Assembly: GCF_013366375.1 (NCBI RefSeq)
Contig: NZ_JABWMJ010000003.1
Span: 478,925-542,924, forward strand
DNA: 64,000 nucleotides
Reading direction: 5' to 3'
From: Rhizobacter koreensis
GTDB lineage: Bacteria; Pseudomonadota; Gammaproteobacteria; Burkholderiales; Burkholderiaceae_C
Shown here: piece by piece, positions 17,995 to 26,720 of the stretch
Position numbering within the stretch: the stretch's first letter is position 1
Layout: each line of letters begins with the position of its first letter
The notes under the pieces: model-generated
What the model saw: only the letters and a program-made list of their open reading frames with translations
The model's database searches: none
Told to the model about the DNA's origin: nothing
Program-made: the position numbers and the translations under genes

Positions 17995-18750
17995 TCAGAG
18001 CGTCAGCATGCGCCCGCGCTTTTGCGTGAGGTCGATGAAGCGCTGCAGCGCGCGCAGGGCCTCGCCGCCGGCACGCACGAACTCGAAGCCGAGGCGGGCG
18101 CCGCCAGCCTCGCTGCCCGGCAGCGTGACGTGCTGCAGCCGCATGTTGACCTCGAAGCGCGTGTCGGCGTCGAGGTCGATCTGGACGCTGCCGACGAGCA
18201 GGCCGAGCGACGGCGGCGGCACGTCGTCGGGAAGCAGCACGGCGCAGCCGCCGATGCTCACGTCGAGGACACGAAGTGCGAGTTCGACGGGCCCGAGCGC
18301 CGGGTGGCGCAGCCGGGCCAGGCGCGAGCCGCGCGGCAGCGGACGCACGCGGAACGCGTTCCGGCGCTGGAAGCGGAAGATCTCGCGCGGGAACGCGCCG
18401 CTCAGCACGCTCGCGCGGTTGCCGCGCACCAGCACCAGGTGGTACAGGTCGAACTGCAGCTTCACGTTGTCGAGATAGCCGACGACGATCACCTGCGGGT
18501 GGCGCAGCAGCGAGGCGAGCGCCGGGTCCTCGGGGTCGGCGTTGAAGCCAAGCGTGCCGCGCTCGCCGTCGACGGTCCACAGCACGCTGGTGTACGGGCG
18601 GCCGTCCTTGCCGTGCAGTTGCAGGCGCACCGAGCCGTCGCAGAGCTGGTTCAGCATCAGCGCGATCTCGCGCCGCGACGACACGCGGAAGTCGTCGAGC
18701 CCGTCGTCCGGCGGAGCGAGGGCGTCGAGCGGAATCGGTTTGGTTTCCAT
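17995..18750 (-). CDS. Flagellar brake protein, YcgR-like, PilZ domain
   Basis: A 251-residue two-domain protein. The N-terminal half has the YcgR fold (FRVSSRREIALMLNQLCDGS, VLWTVDGERGTLGFNADPED). The C-terminal PilZ domain has both c-di-GMP contact motifs: RRNAFR (about residues 129-134) and DVSIGG (about 163-168). YcgR/FlgZ proteins bind the motor when c-di-GMP is high and slow swimming. The gene lies downstream of fliD-fliS-fliT on the same strand, 52 bp after fliT, so it is probably in the late flagellar transcript. Convergent with fliE. Confidence 0.92.
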   Translation of the reverse strand: METKPIPLDALAPPDDGLDDFRVSSRREIALMLNQLCDGSVRLQLHGKDGRPYTSVLWTVDGERGTLGFNADPEDPALASLLRHPQVIVVGYLDNVKLQFDLYHLVLVRGNRASVLSGAFPREIFRFQRRNAFRVRPLPRGSRLARLRHPALGPVELALRVLDVSIGGCAVLLPDDVPPPSLGLLVGSVQIDLDADTRFEVNMRLQHVTLPGSEAGGARLGFEFVRAGGEALRALQRFIDLTQKRGRMLTL

Positions 18751-18802
18751 GGCGATCAGCGCGCGCGGGAAGGGTTCGGGAAAAGAGGCGACGCCGCGCG
18801 CA

Positions 18803-19102
18803 TCAATGCAGGGTCTTCGGGCGGCCGGCGAGGATCTCGTCGAGGTCGTTGAGCCAGGGCTCGGCGAGCTGGCGGATCTCGGCGTCGTTGACGAGGATGC
18901 GCTGCATGATCCGCGACTTCAGCTGTGCCTCCTCGGCGCCGAGCGGCTGCTCGTTCGCGCTGTGTTTGAGCTGCGCGATCAGCACCGCGCACGCGCCCTC
19001 GAGCTTGACCACGTGGTCCCAGTTGCCGTCGCGGGCAGCCTGGAGCATGTCCTGGCTCGCGCGCTCGATGGCCTCGTAGTAGTTCAGCAGCACCGAATTC
19101 AT
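18803..19102 (-). CDS. fliT: Flagellar protein FliT (probable FliD chaperone)
   Basis: A 99-residue helical protein beginning MNSVLLNYYEAIERASQDML. Size, charge, all-helical look and position right after fliS match FliT, which chaperones the filament cap FliD and, in enterics, antagonises FlhDC. The ATG at 19102 is preferred because an AGGAA site precedes it; an earlier ATG at 19138 would begin inside the fliS stop. FliT sequences are weakly conserved, so the call rests on context as well as on length and helix content. Confidence 0.8.
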   Translation of the reverse strand: MNSVLLNYYEAIERASQDMLQAARDGNWDHVVKLEGACAVLIAQLKHSANEQPLGAEEAQLKSRIMQRILVNDAEIRQLAEPWLNDLDEILAGRPKTLH

Positions 19103-19134
19103 GGTCGTCGTTCCTGTGGGTCCTGCGATGCGGT

Positions 19135-19569
19135 TCATGCAGCCACCGCCGGTGCCTCGACCTGCGAGCCGATGGCATCCCAGCCATCGCGCAGCACGTC
19201 CAGCAGGCGGGCGCATTCGACGAGCGCGGCGTCATCGCTGTTGAGGTTGGCCATCGTGAGGCGATGGACGAGGTATTGGTAGAGGTCGCGCAGGTTGATC
19301 GCGAGCGCGCCGCCGGCCTTCATGTCGAGCGGGGCCATCAGGCCTTCCTCGATGATGCGCACCGCGTGCGAAATGGCACGCCCCTTCTCGGCGACGTGCG
19401 AGCGGGCGATCGCGCCGCGTGCCGCGGCGATCTCGCTGGATGCCGACTGGAACAGCAGGTTGACCAGCTTGTGGGGCGACGCGCCCTCGATCGCCGTGCT
19501 GGCGTTGACGTCGCGATAGCTGCTCGCGAAGGGGCGGCGGGATCCGAGGTGATTGGCGCTGCTGAACAT
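19135..19569 (-). CDS. fliS: Flagellin export chaperone FliS
   Basis: A 144-residue four-helix-bundle chaperone. It shows the FliS signatures SYRDVNASTAIEGASPHKLV, LLFQSASSEIAAARGAIA and GLMAPLDMKAGGALAINLRDL followed by LYQYLVHRLTMANL. FliS holds flagellin monomers in the cytoplasm until export. A clear sigma-28 promoter lies just upstream, so fliS-fliT-(pilZ gene) can be read separately from fliD. A 279-bp gap separates it from fliD. Confidence 0.96.
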   Translation of the reverse strand: MFSSANHLGSRRPFASSYRDVNASTAIEGASPHKLVNLLFQSASSEIAAARGAIARSHVAEKGRAISHAVRIIEEGLMAPLDMKAGGALAINLRDLYQYLVHRLTMANLNSDDAALVECARLLDVLRDGWDAIGSQVEAPAVAA

Positions 19570-19598
19570 GGGGGGCTACTCCTGCGTCTGTGCCTTGT

Positions 19599-19625
19599 TT
19601 ATCGACCCCCGGCGGGCTTTCTTTA
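19599..19625 (-). promoter_or_regulatory. Sigma-28 (FliA) promoter of fliS
   Basis: On the minus strand the bases read TAAAGAAA, then an 11-base spacer, then GTCGATAA. This differs from the classical TAAAGTTT-N11-GCCGATAA by three positions. The -10 ends about 30 bp before the fliS start codon. Orientation and distance both fit. Confidence 0.8.
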
Positions 19626-19848
19626 CCTCGGTGGAAGGCCGGTTTGAGGCCGCTTTGGCACGCAGAGATCTGGGGCGTCGGGACCCGGCTTCTCGCCGCA
19701 TCCGGGTCCTTCAGCCCGGGCGGCGGGCGCCCGCCGATCGGCGCCGGGTCCCCGCGTGCCGCCGATGCGTCGTGCCGCGGCGAGGCTGGCGGGCGCAGCG
19801 AAGTCGAGGCCGAGGCACGCGGTGGGGCCGCGGTCCGGCACGGTCCTG

Positions 19849-21297
19849 TCAGGCCGTGCTCTTGTTCCAGGTCGTGATCTGCTGGGCGACGTATTTCGAG
19901 AGCGCATTGGCGCTCGACATCGTCGCGTCGAGCGCGGTGTACTGCGCCTTCAGGCGCTTCTCGGTCTGCGCCAGGCGGTCGGTGAGGGCGCTCTGGTTCT
20001 TCTCGTTGGCGGTCATGCGCGCCTTGATCGAGTTGGTCTTGCCGGGCACCGCACCGGCGGTCGACAGCATCGAGTCGGCCCACAGCGTGAACTTCTTGGC
20101 GAAGCCGTTGTTCGCCGGCGTCGACGCGTCGACGTTCGAGAGCGCCTTCGTGAGCTCGGGCAGGTTGGCGATCGCGGCACTGAACTTGGTTTCGTTCAGC
20201 TGCAGCGAGCCGTCCTTCTGCATCTGCAGGCCGATGTCGCTGAGGCGCCCGAACACGCTCGACGCGCCGCTCGCCTGCGAGACCAGCGCGCGCAGCTGGT
20301 TCTGGATGCCGATCACCGCGCCGTCGCCCTGCAGCACCGCCGCGGTCTTGGTCGCGGGGTCGTACTTGGTCGAGTCGGTGAGGAACTTGTTGAGCTGGTT
20401 GTAGGCGGTCGCGAACGCGTTGACCTTGGTCTTGATCGCCTCGGTGTTGCGCGTGATGCTCAGCGACACCGGCGACGTGGTGACCTTGTTGAGGCTGAAC
20501 GTGATGCCTTCGACGACGTCGGTGAGCGTGGTCGTCGCGGTGCTCACCGGGATGCCGTTGATGGTGGCCTCGGTGTTCGAGGCGGCGGTCGCGAGGGACA
20601 TGCGGGCGGCGCCGCCGGGCAGGTCGAACGCGAGGCGCGAGAGCCCCGCGTTGTCGGTGTCGTCGAGGTCGTCGTCGTCGACCGTCACCCGAAAGCCGTT
20701 CTCGACGCCGGTCGCGGTCGACTGCAGCGCGAGCCTCGAGCCGTTCGCGTCGGTGACCACCGACGCGGTCACGCCGGCGTTCGCGGCGTTGATCTTGTCG
20801 CGGATCGCGGTGAGCGAGTCGTCGCCGGCGCCGATCGGGATGGTGAGGTCGGCCGAGCCGGCCTTGGGCGTGAACGACGCCTGGCCGGGTGCCCAGGTGC
20901 CCATGCGGATCGTGATGCTGCCGGTGCCGACGCTCGCCGCGGGGCCGCTGAACTGGCCGCCCGGCGTCACGATCGACTGCGCCGCGGCGAGCTTGGCGAC
21001 CGAGATCGAGTAGTTGCCGGGCGCCGCCTTGCTGGTGGTGCCGGCGCTCACGCTCGAGGGGTCGGACGAGGTGGCGGTGGTCAGGCTGAACGAGTCGGCG
21101 CTGTAGAGCGGCGCGGCGGCGTCGCGCAGCTGCGAGATCGCCGACTGCAGCTGGCCCACCGTCGACAGCTGCGTCTGCAGCGCCGTGTAGGCCTTCTGCA
21201 TCTTCAGCAGCGGCTGCGTCTCCACGTCCATCAAGGACTGGATGATGTTGTTGACTTCGAGGCCGCTGCCGATGCCGGCCGATGAGATCGACGCCAT
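19849..21297 (-). CDS. fliD: Flagellar filament cap protein FliD
   Basis: A 482-residue filament cap. It begins MASISSAGIGSGLEVNNIIQ, the nearly universal FliD N-terminus, with a coiled-coil segment after it (LLKMQKAYTALQTQLSTVGQ). The C-terminus has the FLTDSTKYDPATKTAAVLQG block and a final coiled coil ending in LSKYVAQQITTWNK. FliD caps the growing filament and folds flagellin at the tip. The ATG at 21297 is chosen on the conserved N-terminus; the open frame upstream has no family similarity. Confidence 0.97.
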   Translation of the reverse strand: MASISSAGIGSGLEVNNIIQSLMDVETQPLLKMQKAYTALQTQLSTVGQLQSAISQLRDAAAPLYSADSFSLTTATSSDPSSVSAGTTSKAAPGNYSISVAKLAAAQSIVTPGGQFSGPAASVGTGSITIRMGTWAPGQASFTPKAGSADLTIPIGAGDDSLTAIRDKINAANAGVTASVVTDANGSRLALQSTATGVENGFRVTVDDDDLDDTDNAGLSRLAFDLPGGAARMSLATAASNTEATINGIPVSTATTTLTDVVEGITFSLNKVTTSPVSLSITRNTEAIKTKVNAFATAYNQLNKFLTDSTKYDPATKTAAVLQGDGAVIGIQNQLRALVSQASGASSVFGRLSDIGLQMQKDGSLQLNETKFSAAIANLPELTKALSNVDASTPANNGFAKKFTLWADSMLSTAGAVPGKTNSIKARMTANEKNQSALTDRLAQTEKRLKAQYTALDATMSSANALSKYVAQQITTWNKSTA

Positions 21298-21345
21298 GTT
21301 CTGTCTCGCTGGGTGGGGCGAGCGACCTGTCGGTGCTCGTCGTGC

Positions 21346-21372
21346 TGATCGGCCGCGGCGCCGGAAACCTGA
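21346..21372 (-). promoter_or_regulatory. Probable sigma-28 promoter of fliD
   Basis: The minus strand reads TCAGGTTT, an 11-base spacer, then GCCGATCA, one mismatch from the -10 consensus GCCGATAA. It sits about 49 bp before the fliD start. Weaker than the fliS and motA sites but correctly placed and oriented. Confidence 0.6.
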
Positions 21373-21502
21373 GCGGTTTCTGCGCGGCGTCGATGCCGCA
21401 GGGGTCGGACGAACACCTCGGGGCACGACGCATCGCGTCGCCGCGCCGAGGTGGCGGTGCGAGGGGGCAGCGGCGCGCGGCGGCGCGCCAGCCGCGCAGG
21501 CG

Positions 21503-22933
21503 TCAGCCCTTGAGCAGCGAGAGCACCTGCTGCGGCAGCTGGTTGGCCTGCGCGATCATCGCGGTGCCGGCCTGCTGCAGCACCTGGGCGCGTGCCAGGT
21601 TCGCGGTTTCCTGCGCGAAGTCGGCGTCCTGGATCCGGCTGCGCGACGCGGTGAGGTTCTCGGCCGAGGTGGCGAGGTTCTCGATCGTCGACGAGAAGCG
21701 GTTCTGGATCGCGCCGAGCGAGGCGCGGCTCGAGTTGATGGTGGTCAGCGCGGCGTCGATCGCGGCGAGCGCGGCGTTGGCGCCGCCGACGGTCGAGATG
21801 TCGACCGCCGCGATCGCGGTGCCGGTTCCGGCGATCGCCGTCGAGTTCGCGAAGCCCGCGGTCTGCGCGAACACCACGTTGCCGGTCGTTCCCGTCGGGG
21901 CGACGTAGTTGACGTTGACCGTCGATCCGGTGGTCGCCGTGGCGCCGAGGCCGAAGTCGGCGACCGTTGCCGAGGTGAAGCCCCCGGCGGCGAACGAGGT
22001 CACGATGTTGCGGCCGTCGGCGGCGCTGAGCTGCACGCCCGAGCCGGTGTCGGAGGCGGTCACGCCCGTGGCAGCGCTTTGCGCGTTGATCGCAGCGACC
22101 GCGTTGGCGCGGTTGCCGCTCAGACCGCCCGCACCGGCGACGCCGGCGATCGAGATCGCCACGCCGTTGACGGTGAAGGTCGAGGTGCCCGAGGTGGTGC
22201 CGTTCGAGGCCGAGGTGCCGGCCGCGACCGTAGTCGCGTTGGCGGTGGCGGTCAGGCCCGCGACGTTGCCGCCGTTGATCGCCGCGGCGATCGCCTTGGC
22301 GTCGACGGCGACGCTGCCGAGCGCGATCGCCGAGCCCGAGCCGACCGTGACCGTCAGGGCCGCGGCGGTGTTGCTGGCGGTGCCGATCGACTGGTTCTGC
22401 AGCGAGAAGCCCTGGTAGACGCCGAGCGCGCTGGTGCGGGCGCTGGCGATCGAGGCGAGCGAGACGGTCTGGCCGGCGTTCGCGCCGACCTGGAACTGCT
22501 GGGTCTGGAAGCTGCCGTCGAGCAGGTTCAGGCCGTTGAACTGGGTCTGCGTCGCGACGCGGTCGATTTCGGCGGCGAGCTGCGAGACCTCGAGCTGCAG
22601 GGCGGCGCGGTCCGAGGCCGAGTTGGTCGAGTTGGCCGACTGCACCGCGAGCTCACGCATGCGCTGCAGGTTGTTGCCGACCGAGCCGAGGCCGCCCTCG
22701 GCCACCTGGGCCAGCGAGATGCCGTCGTTCGCGTTGCGAGCGGCCTGGTTCACGCCGCGGATCTGCGCCGTGAAGCGCTCCGAGATCGCGAGGCCTGCCG
22801 CGTCGTCCTTGGCGCTGTTGATGCGCAGGCCCGACGACAGCCGGGCGATCGAGGTCGAAAGGTCGTTCTGGGTCCGCGCCGAGTTGCGTTGCGCAGTCAG
22901 CGACGAAATGTTCGTGTTAATCGTCTGTGCCAT
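21503..22933 (-). CDS. fliC: Flagellin, copy 1
   Basis: A 476-residue flagellin. The N-terminal D0/D1 region reads [20 protein letters not shown] and [20 protein letters not shown]; the C-terminal D1/D0 region reads [20 protein letters not shown] and ends in [11 protein letters not shown]. The centre (about 165-420) is Ala/Gly/Thr-rich and forms the exposed domains. An AGTGAC/GGAG site precedes the ATG. The gene lies upstream of fliD on the same strand. Residues 165-300 are identical to those of flagellin 2, while the ends differ at many positions. I could not find a sigma-28 promoter in the 450 bp upstream. Confidence 0.97.
   Translation of the reverse strand: MAQTINTNISSLTAQRNSARTQNDLSTSIARLSSGLRINSAKDDAAGLAISERFTAQIRGVNQAARNANDGISLAQVAEGGLGSVGNNLQRMRELAVQSANSTNSASDRAALQLEVSQLAAEIDRVATQTQFNGLNLLDGSFQTQQFQVGANAGQTVSLASIASARTSALGVYQGFSLQNQSIGTASNTAAALTVTVGSGSAIALGSVAVDAKAIAAAINGGNVAGLTATANATTVAAGTSASNGTTSGTSTFTVNGVAISIAGVAGAGGLSGNRANAVAAINAQSAATGVTASDTGSGVQLSAADGRNIVTSFAAGGFTSATVADFGLGATATTGSTVNVNYVAPTGTTGNVVFAQTAGFANSTAIAGTGTAIAAVDISTVGGANAALAAIDAALTTINSSRASLGAIQNRFSSTIENLATSAENLTASRSRIQDADFAQETANLARAQVLQQAGTAMIAQANQLPQQVLSLLKG
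22034..22441 (-). repeat. Near-identical tract shared with flagellin 2
   Basis: This 408-bp piece (codons 165-300) matches 24889-25296 of the second flagellin gene with only about four base differences by eye, all silent. The flanking coding sequence on both sides is clearly more diverged. It looks like a gene-conversion tract. Confidence 0.85.
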
Positions 22934-23282
22934 GAAGTCACTCCGTTGAAGCTTTGCATCCCGGCTCAGCGCCGGCCTGATGCCCTCACGACGGGGCCGA
23001 CATGACCCCCTCGCCAAGGCATTTGCCCGACCGTCGCTCCGCCGGTACGGCGCGCCTCGATTGACTGGCGACGCCGGCACCCTTGGCCGATCCGGACCCC
23101 CGGCTTCCCGCGAAGACCTGGTATGGCAATTCTCGGCAGGCACCCGGCCGACGAGCCGCCGATAAAAGCGGGGAATGCCGGCCAATTCGAAGGCGTGCCG
23201 ATGCGCCATTGCGGCAGCGGCCGCCGGGTCGATCGTGGTCCGGGCGCCCGCCGGCTGCCTCGCCCGACGGGGGCGCGTCGGG
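22934..23282. other. Leader region of flagellin 1, no gene seen
   Basis: Apart from the ribosome binding site of flagellin 1, I see no gene. A short inverted repeat (CCGGCTCAGCGCCGG, about 22971-22985) lies about 40 bp before the flagellin 1 start. A GCCGATAA word at 23158-23165 faces the other way and has no -35 partner. No sigma-28 site in the direction of flagellin 1 is found. Confidence 0.4.
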
Positions 23283-23309
23283 TCAAGTCGACCGCTGGCG
23301 CGCCGATAA
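23283..23309 (+). promoter_or_regulatory. Sigma-28 promoter pointing at the dead plus-strand flagellin
   Basis: The plus strand reads TCAAGTCG, 11 bases, then a perfect GCCGATAA. The -35 word matches those of motA (TCAAGTGG) and fliC2 (TCAAGTTG). It lies 80 bp before the start codon of the plus-strand flagellin remnant and on the opposite strand to both live flagellins. Confidence 0.75.
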
Positions 23310-23388
23310 CGCCGGCGTCGGAAGGCTCGCCGGCGAGCGCGGGCGTCGCCGGCCGCCGGGCCGAGCCCGACCCGCCCACCGGAGCCGC

Positions 23389-23530
23389 ATGCCTTTCGGA
23401 TCCACACCAACCCGGCGTTCCTCGCCGCGCTGCGCGGCCTCGGTCGCGCGCAGAGCGAGCGGCTGACGTCGACGACGCGTCTGGCGTCGGGGCTGCGCAT
23501 CTCCGAGCTCGCCGGGCTGGCCCGGGTCGC
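23389..23530 (+). pseudogene. Flagellin remnant, N-terminal part only, plus strand
   Basis: After GGAG (23381-23384) and an ATG at 23389, the frame beginning at 23391 reads [18 protein letters not shown], then [19 protein letters not shown], an unmistakable flagellin N-terminus, before ending in SELAGLARV. The ATG is out of frame with this by one lost base; restoring one G after the ATG would give MAFRIHTN. Only about 46 codons survive. It has its own sigma-28 promoter (23283-23309) and faces the live flagellins. Its missing 3' part has been replaced by the tail of the minus-strand remnant 18 bp away. Confidence 0.75.
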
Positions 23531-23548
23531 CGCTGCGGGTTGGCGGCC

Positions 23549-24205
23549 GATGTTCTCGCCGTTGGCCCGCAGCCTGTCGAGCGTCGCCGCGAAGCGGTTC
23601 CGCACCGGCCCGAGCGACGCGCCGTTGACGGTCGCGAGCGCGGCGTCGATCGACGTCAGAGCCGCGCTGGCCCCGCTCACGCTCGAGATGTCGAGCGCGC
23701 TCCCGGCGGCGCCGAGCGCCGCGACCGGCGCGCTGATCGTGGTGTTGCTGCGCGTGAACGCGACGCTGCCGGCCACGCCGGCGGTGCGACGTCGTCGGCG
23801 TCGATCGTCGACGCCTGAGCCGGCACCAAAATGGTCAGACCAAAGCTTGCACCGGTGCTGCCCGGCAGCGTGTCGGCGTCTTACCCGGTGGCGATGCTGC
23901 CTCGGTCCCTTGCGCCGAGGCCGAGGGCGCTGCCGGTGTCGGTGGCGGTCACAGCGGTCGCTGCATTCCGGGCGCTGATCGCAGCCGGCGCGGCGGCGCG
24001 GTCGCCCGCCAGCGCCGCCAGGCTAGACGTGCCGGGCATCGCGCTCGCCACGTCGATCTCCGAGACGAGTCGGGCGACTTCGAGCTGCCGCGAGGCGCGG
24101 TCCGACGACAGCCGTGCGATCGGCCGTCGACAGCCCCATCCGCGTGCGGCCGCTGTTGCGTTGGGCGTTCGGCGACGCGGCGTTGGTGCTGATCGTCGTC
24201 GCACT
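23549..24205 (-). pseudogene. Degenerate flagellin, minus strand, frameshifted and internally deleted
   Basis: Three pieces in two or more frames line up with flagellin in order. First, about 24205-24107: [20 protein letters not shown], an N-terminus without a usable ATG. Second, about 24120-23884 in another frame: IARLSSDRASRQLEVARLVS then [19 protein letters not shown], which jumps from codon ~34 to ~107 of a normal flagellin and then into the middle domain. Third, 23776-23549: [20 protein letters not shown] to [18 protein letters not shown], the start of the C-terminal D1 helix. The last ~45 residues ([10 protein letters not shown]... type) are missing. The gene cannot make a working flagellin. 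Confidence 0.75.
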
Positions 24206-24290
24206 CCCGGGCGGGAAGGGCGCACGAGAAGAGAACGCGACTGGCGGCGGGCCGTGCCCGCAAGCGGCTGCCGGCGGCACGGCGTGCTCA

Positions 24291-24315
24291 AAGAAAAGGC
24301 GGGCCGCGGCCCGCC
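24291..24315 (-). terminator. Rho-independent terminator of flagellin 2
   Basis: On the minus strand, 45 bp after the flagellin 2 stop, a perfect GGCGGGC...GCCCGCC hairpin (24298-24315) is followed by TTTTCTT. A strong stem and a T-rich tail fit an intrinsic terminator. Confidence 0.85.
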
Positions 24316-24360
24316 TTCAGTTCGTCGAAGCCGCGGGGCTTCGCGCGTTGCAGTCCCGCG

Positions 24361-25788
24361 TCAGCGCAGCAGTTGCAGGACCTGCTGGGGCAGCTGGTTG
24401 GCCTGGGCGATCATGGCGGTGCCGGCCTGCTGCAGGACTTGGGCGCGCGAGAGGTTGGCGGTTTCCTGCGCGAAGTCGGCATCGAGGATGCGGCTGCGCG
24501 AGGCCGAGAGGTTCTCGCCGGTGACCTGCAGGTTCTCGATGGTCGAGGAGAACCGGTTCTGCACCGCGCCAAGCGAGGCGCGGCCCGCGTTGACGGTGCT
24601 GAGCGCGGCGTCGACCGAGGCGAGCGCGGCGTTCGCGCCGGCCACCGTCGAGATGTCGAGCGCCGAGAGCGCGGTGCCGGTCGAGCCGATCGCGGTCGAG
24701 TTCGCAAAGCCTGCGGTCTGCGCGAACACCACGTTGCCGGTGGTGCCCGTGGGCGCCACGTAGGTGACGTTGACGGTCGAGCCGGTGGTCGCTGCCGCGC
24801 CGAGGCCGAAGTCGGCGACGGTTGCCGAGGTGAAGCCACCGGCGGCGAACGAGGTCACGATGTTGCGACCGTCGGCGGCCGTCAGGCTCACGCCCGAGCC
24901 GGTGTCGGAGGCGGTCACGCCCGTGGCAGCGCTTTGCGCGTTGATCGCAGCGACCGCGTTGGCGCGGTTGCCGCTCAGACCGCCCGCACCGGCGACGCCG
25001 GCGATCGAGATCGCCACGCCGTTGACGGTGAAGGTCGAGGTGCCCGAGGTGGTGCCGTTCGACGCCGAGGTGCCGGCCGCGACCGTCGTCGCGTTGGCGG
25101 TGGCGGTCAGGCCCGCGACGTTGCCGCCGTTGATCGCTGCGGCGATCGCCTTGGCGTCGACGGCGACGCTGCCGAGCGCGATCGCCGAGCCCGAGCCGAC
25201 CGTGACCGTCAGGGCCGCGGCGGTGTTGCTGGCGGTGCCGATCGACTGGTTCTGCAGCGAGAAGCCCTGATAGACGCCGAGCGCGCTGGTGCGGGCGTTG
25301 GCGATCGAGGCGATCGAGATGGTCTGACCGGCGTTGGCGCCGACCTGGAACGCCTTGGCGGTGAAGCTGCCGTCCAGGAGGTTGATGCCGTTGAACTGGG
25401 TCTGCGTGGCCACGCGGTCGATCTCGGAGACGAGCTGGGCGACTTCGAGCTGCAGCGAGGCGCGGTCCGAGGCCGAGTTGGTGGCGTTGGCCGACTGCAC
25501 CGAGAGTTCGCGGATGCGCTGGAGGTTCTCACCGACCGAGGCGAGCGAGCCTTCGGCGGTCTGCGCGAGCGAGATGCCGTCGTTGGCGTTGCGGGCGGCC
25601 TGGTTGATGCCGCGGATCTGCGAGGTGAAGCGATCCGAGATCGCCAAGCCCGCCGCGTCGTCCTTGGCGCTGTTGATGCGCAGGCCCGACGACAGCCGTG
25701 CGATCGCCGTCGACAGCTCGTTCTGCGTGCGGCCGCTGTTGCGCTGCGCGTTCAGCGACGCCAGGTTGGTGTTGATGGTCGATGACAT
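24361..25788 (-). CDS. fliC: Flagellin, copy 2
   Basis: A 475-residue flagellin. The ends are canonical: [40 protein letters not shown], and at the C-terminus [20 protein letters not shown], ending [10 protein letters not shown]. An AGGAGTTCCTC ribosome binding site precedes the ATG at 25788. It has its own sigma-28 promoter (26019-26046) and its own terminator (24291-24315), so it is monocistronic. It is probably the main flagellin because its expression signals are the best of the pair. Residues 165-300 are identical to flagellin 1. Confidence 0.97.
   Translation of the reverse strand: MSSTINTNLASLNAQRNSGRTQNELSTAIARLSSGLRINSAKDDAAGLAISDRFTSQIRGINQAARNANDGISLAQTAEGSLASVGENLQRIRELSVQSANATNSASDRASLQLEVAQLVSEIDRVATQTQFNGINLLDGSFTAKAFQVGANAGQTISIASIANARTSALGVYQGFSLQNQSIGTASNTAAALTVTVGSGSAIALGSVAVDAKAIAAAINGGNVAGLTATANATTVAAGTSASNGTTSGTSTFTVNGVAISIAGVAGAGGLSGNRANAVAAINAQSAATGVTASDTGSGVSLTAADGRNIVTSFAAGGFTSATVADFGLGAAATTGSTVNVTYVAPTGTTGNVVFAQTAGFANSTAIGSTGTALSALDISTVAGANAALASVDAALSTVNAGRASLGAVQNRFSSTIENLQVTGENLSASRSRILDADFAQETANLSRAQVLQQAGTAMIAQANQLPQQVLQLLR
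24889..25296 (-). repeat. Near-identical tract shared with flagellin 1
   Basis: Partner of 22034-22441: same codons (165-300), about four silent differences by eye in 408 bases. Confidence 0.85.
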
Positions 25789-26339
25789 GAGGAACTCCTG
25801 AACCGTTGAAGAACTGTCGGCTTGAGCGCCGTTGTTGGCTCGCCGGGGGCGCCGCATGAAGGTTGGCGGCGGTCCCGTCCGAGTGGCCCGCGGACGAATC
25901 CGTCGGCCCACTGCGCCCGGCGTGCGTCTTCCTCAGGTCTGGCGCGGGATTGCTCCCCCGCTCGACATGGGCCGCTTTCTCCGGACCCCGGGTCGGATCG
26001 CTCCTTCCCGTTGGCCGGTTATCGGAGCCCCGGTCCGGCAACTTGAGGGCTGCCGAGCGTGATATTTCGCGCTTCGCCTAAGCGCCCCGGGAACGGGTCG
26101 CAAGCCCGCTCGTCGCGGCCCCCGTGACGCAGTGCACGCCCGCGCGCGAGGGGCGACGCGCGGTGCCGGTGGACTGCTGCAACCACGTAGGAAGTTGCCT
26201 GACAAGCTCCATGGAAGAAGCTGGACTCAAGCCACAGAGCAGGCCTGATGTTCCGGTCCTTCTCCGGTCTTCACAATTCTTTCCATGTTGCGGCGCCCGC
26301 CACAGCGACAAACGAAAAACCGGAACCAGGAACAACGCC
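25789..26339. other. Divergent control region between fliC2 and flhD (551 bp)
   Basis: It holds the fliC2 ribosome binding site and sigma-28 promoter (26019-26046) on the minus strand, and on the plus strand the flhD leader with an AGGA site just before flhD. Long open frames cross it but none looks like a protein. The flhDC promoter must be here, yet I could not pick a convincing sigma-70 pair. The 231-bp gap between the fliC2 promoter and start codon implies a long 5' leader. Confidence 0.5.
26019..26046 (-). promoter_or_regulatory. Sigma-28 promoter of flagellin 2
   Basis: Minus strand: TCAAGTTG, 12 bases, TCCGATAA. The same -35 word occurs before motA and the plus-strand flagellin remnant. 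It is 231 bp from the fliC2 ATG. Confidence 0.75.
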
Positions 26340-26660
26340 ATGAACGCCGACCAGATCCTCAGCGAAATCCGTGAAGCCAACCTCTCGTACCTGATGCTCG
26401 CGCAGAGCCTGATCCGCGCCGATCGCGAACAGGCGCTCTACCGCCTCGGCATCAGCGAGGACAGCGCCGCGCTCATCGCGCTGCTGACGCCGGCGCAGAT
26501 GATGAAGATCGCCGCCAGCAACACGCTGCTGTGCCGCTTCCGCATGGACGACGACATGGTCTGGGGCCTGCTCACGAACCACGGCAAGAGCGCCAACGAC
26601 TCGACCGCCCGTCTGCACGCGTCGATCCTGATGGCCGGCCGCCACCAGGAAGCCGCCTGA
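26340..26660 (+). CDS. flhD: Flagellar master regulator subunit FlhD
   Basis: A 106-residue helical protein that joins FlhC in the FlhD4C2 activator at the top of the flagellar cascade. The sequence MNADQILSEIREANLSYLML and DSAALIALLTPAQMMKIA is typical of betaproteobacterial FlhD. An AGGA site lies about 10 bp before the ATG at 26340. It precedes flhC by 60 bp and forms the flhDC operon. The longer open frame upstream (from 26124) has no similarity, so the ATG at 26340 is the start. Confidence 0.96.
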   Translation: MNADQILSEIREANLSYLMLAQSLIRADREQALYRLGISEDSAALIALLTPAQMMKIAASNTLLCRFRMDDDMVWGLLTNHGKSANDSTARLHASILMAGRHQEAA

Positions 26661-26720
26661 GCCTTCGACCGCCGCGGTCCGTTTTCGACACCCTGACCCG
26701 AATCTGAAAGACCTTCCGTC

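Noticed and set aside
23158..23165. GCCGATAA word upstream of flagellin 1.
   Set aside because: It faces away from flagellin 1 and has no -35 match; the promoter 145 bp further on is much better.
26047..26339. Several TTG...TAT pairs as flhDC promoters.
   Set aside because: None has both good hexamers and 16-18 bp spacing, so no call was made.
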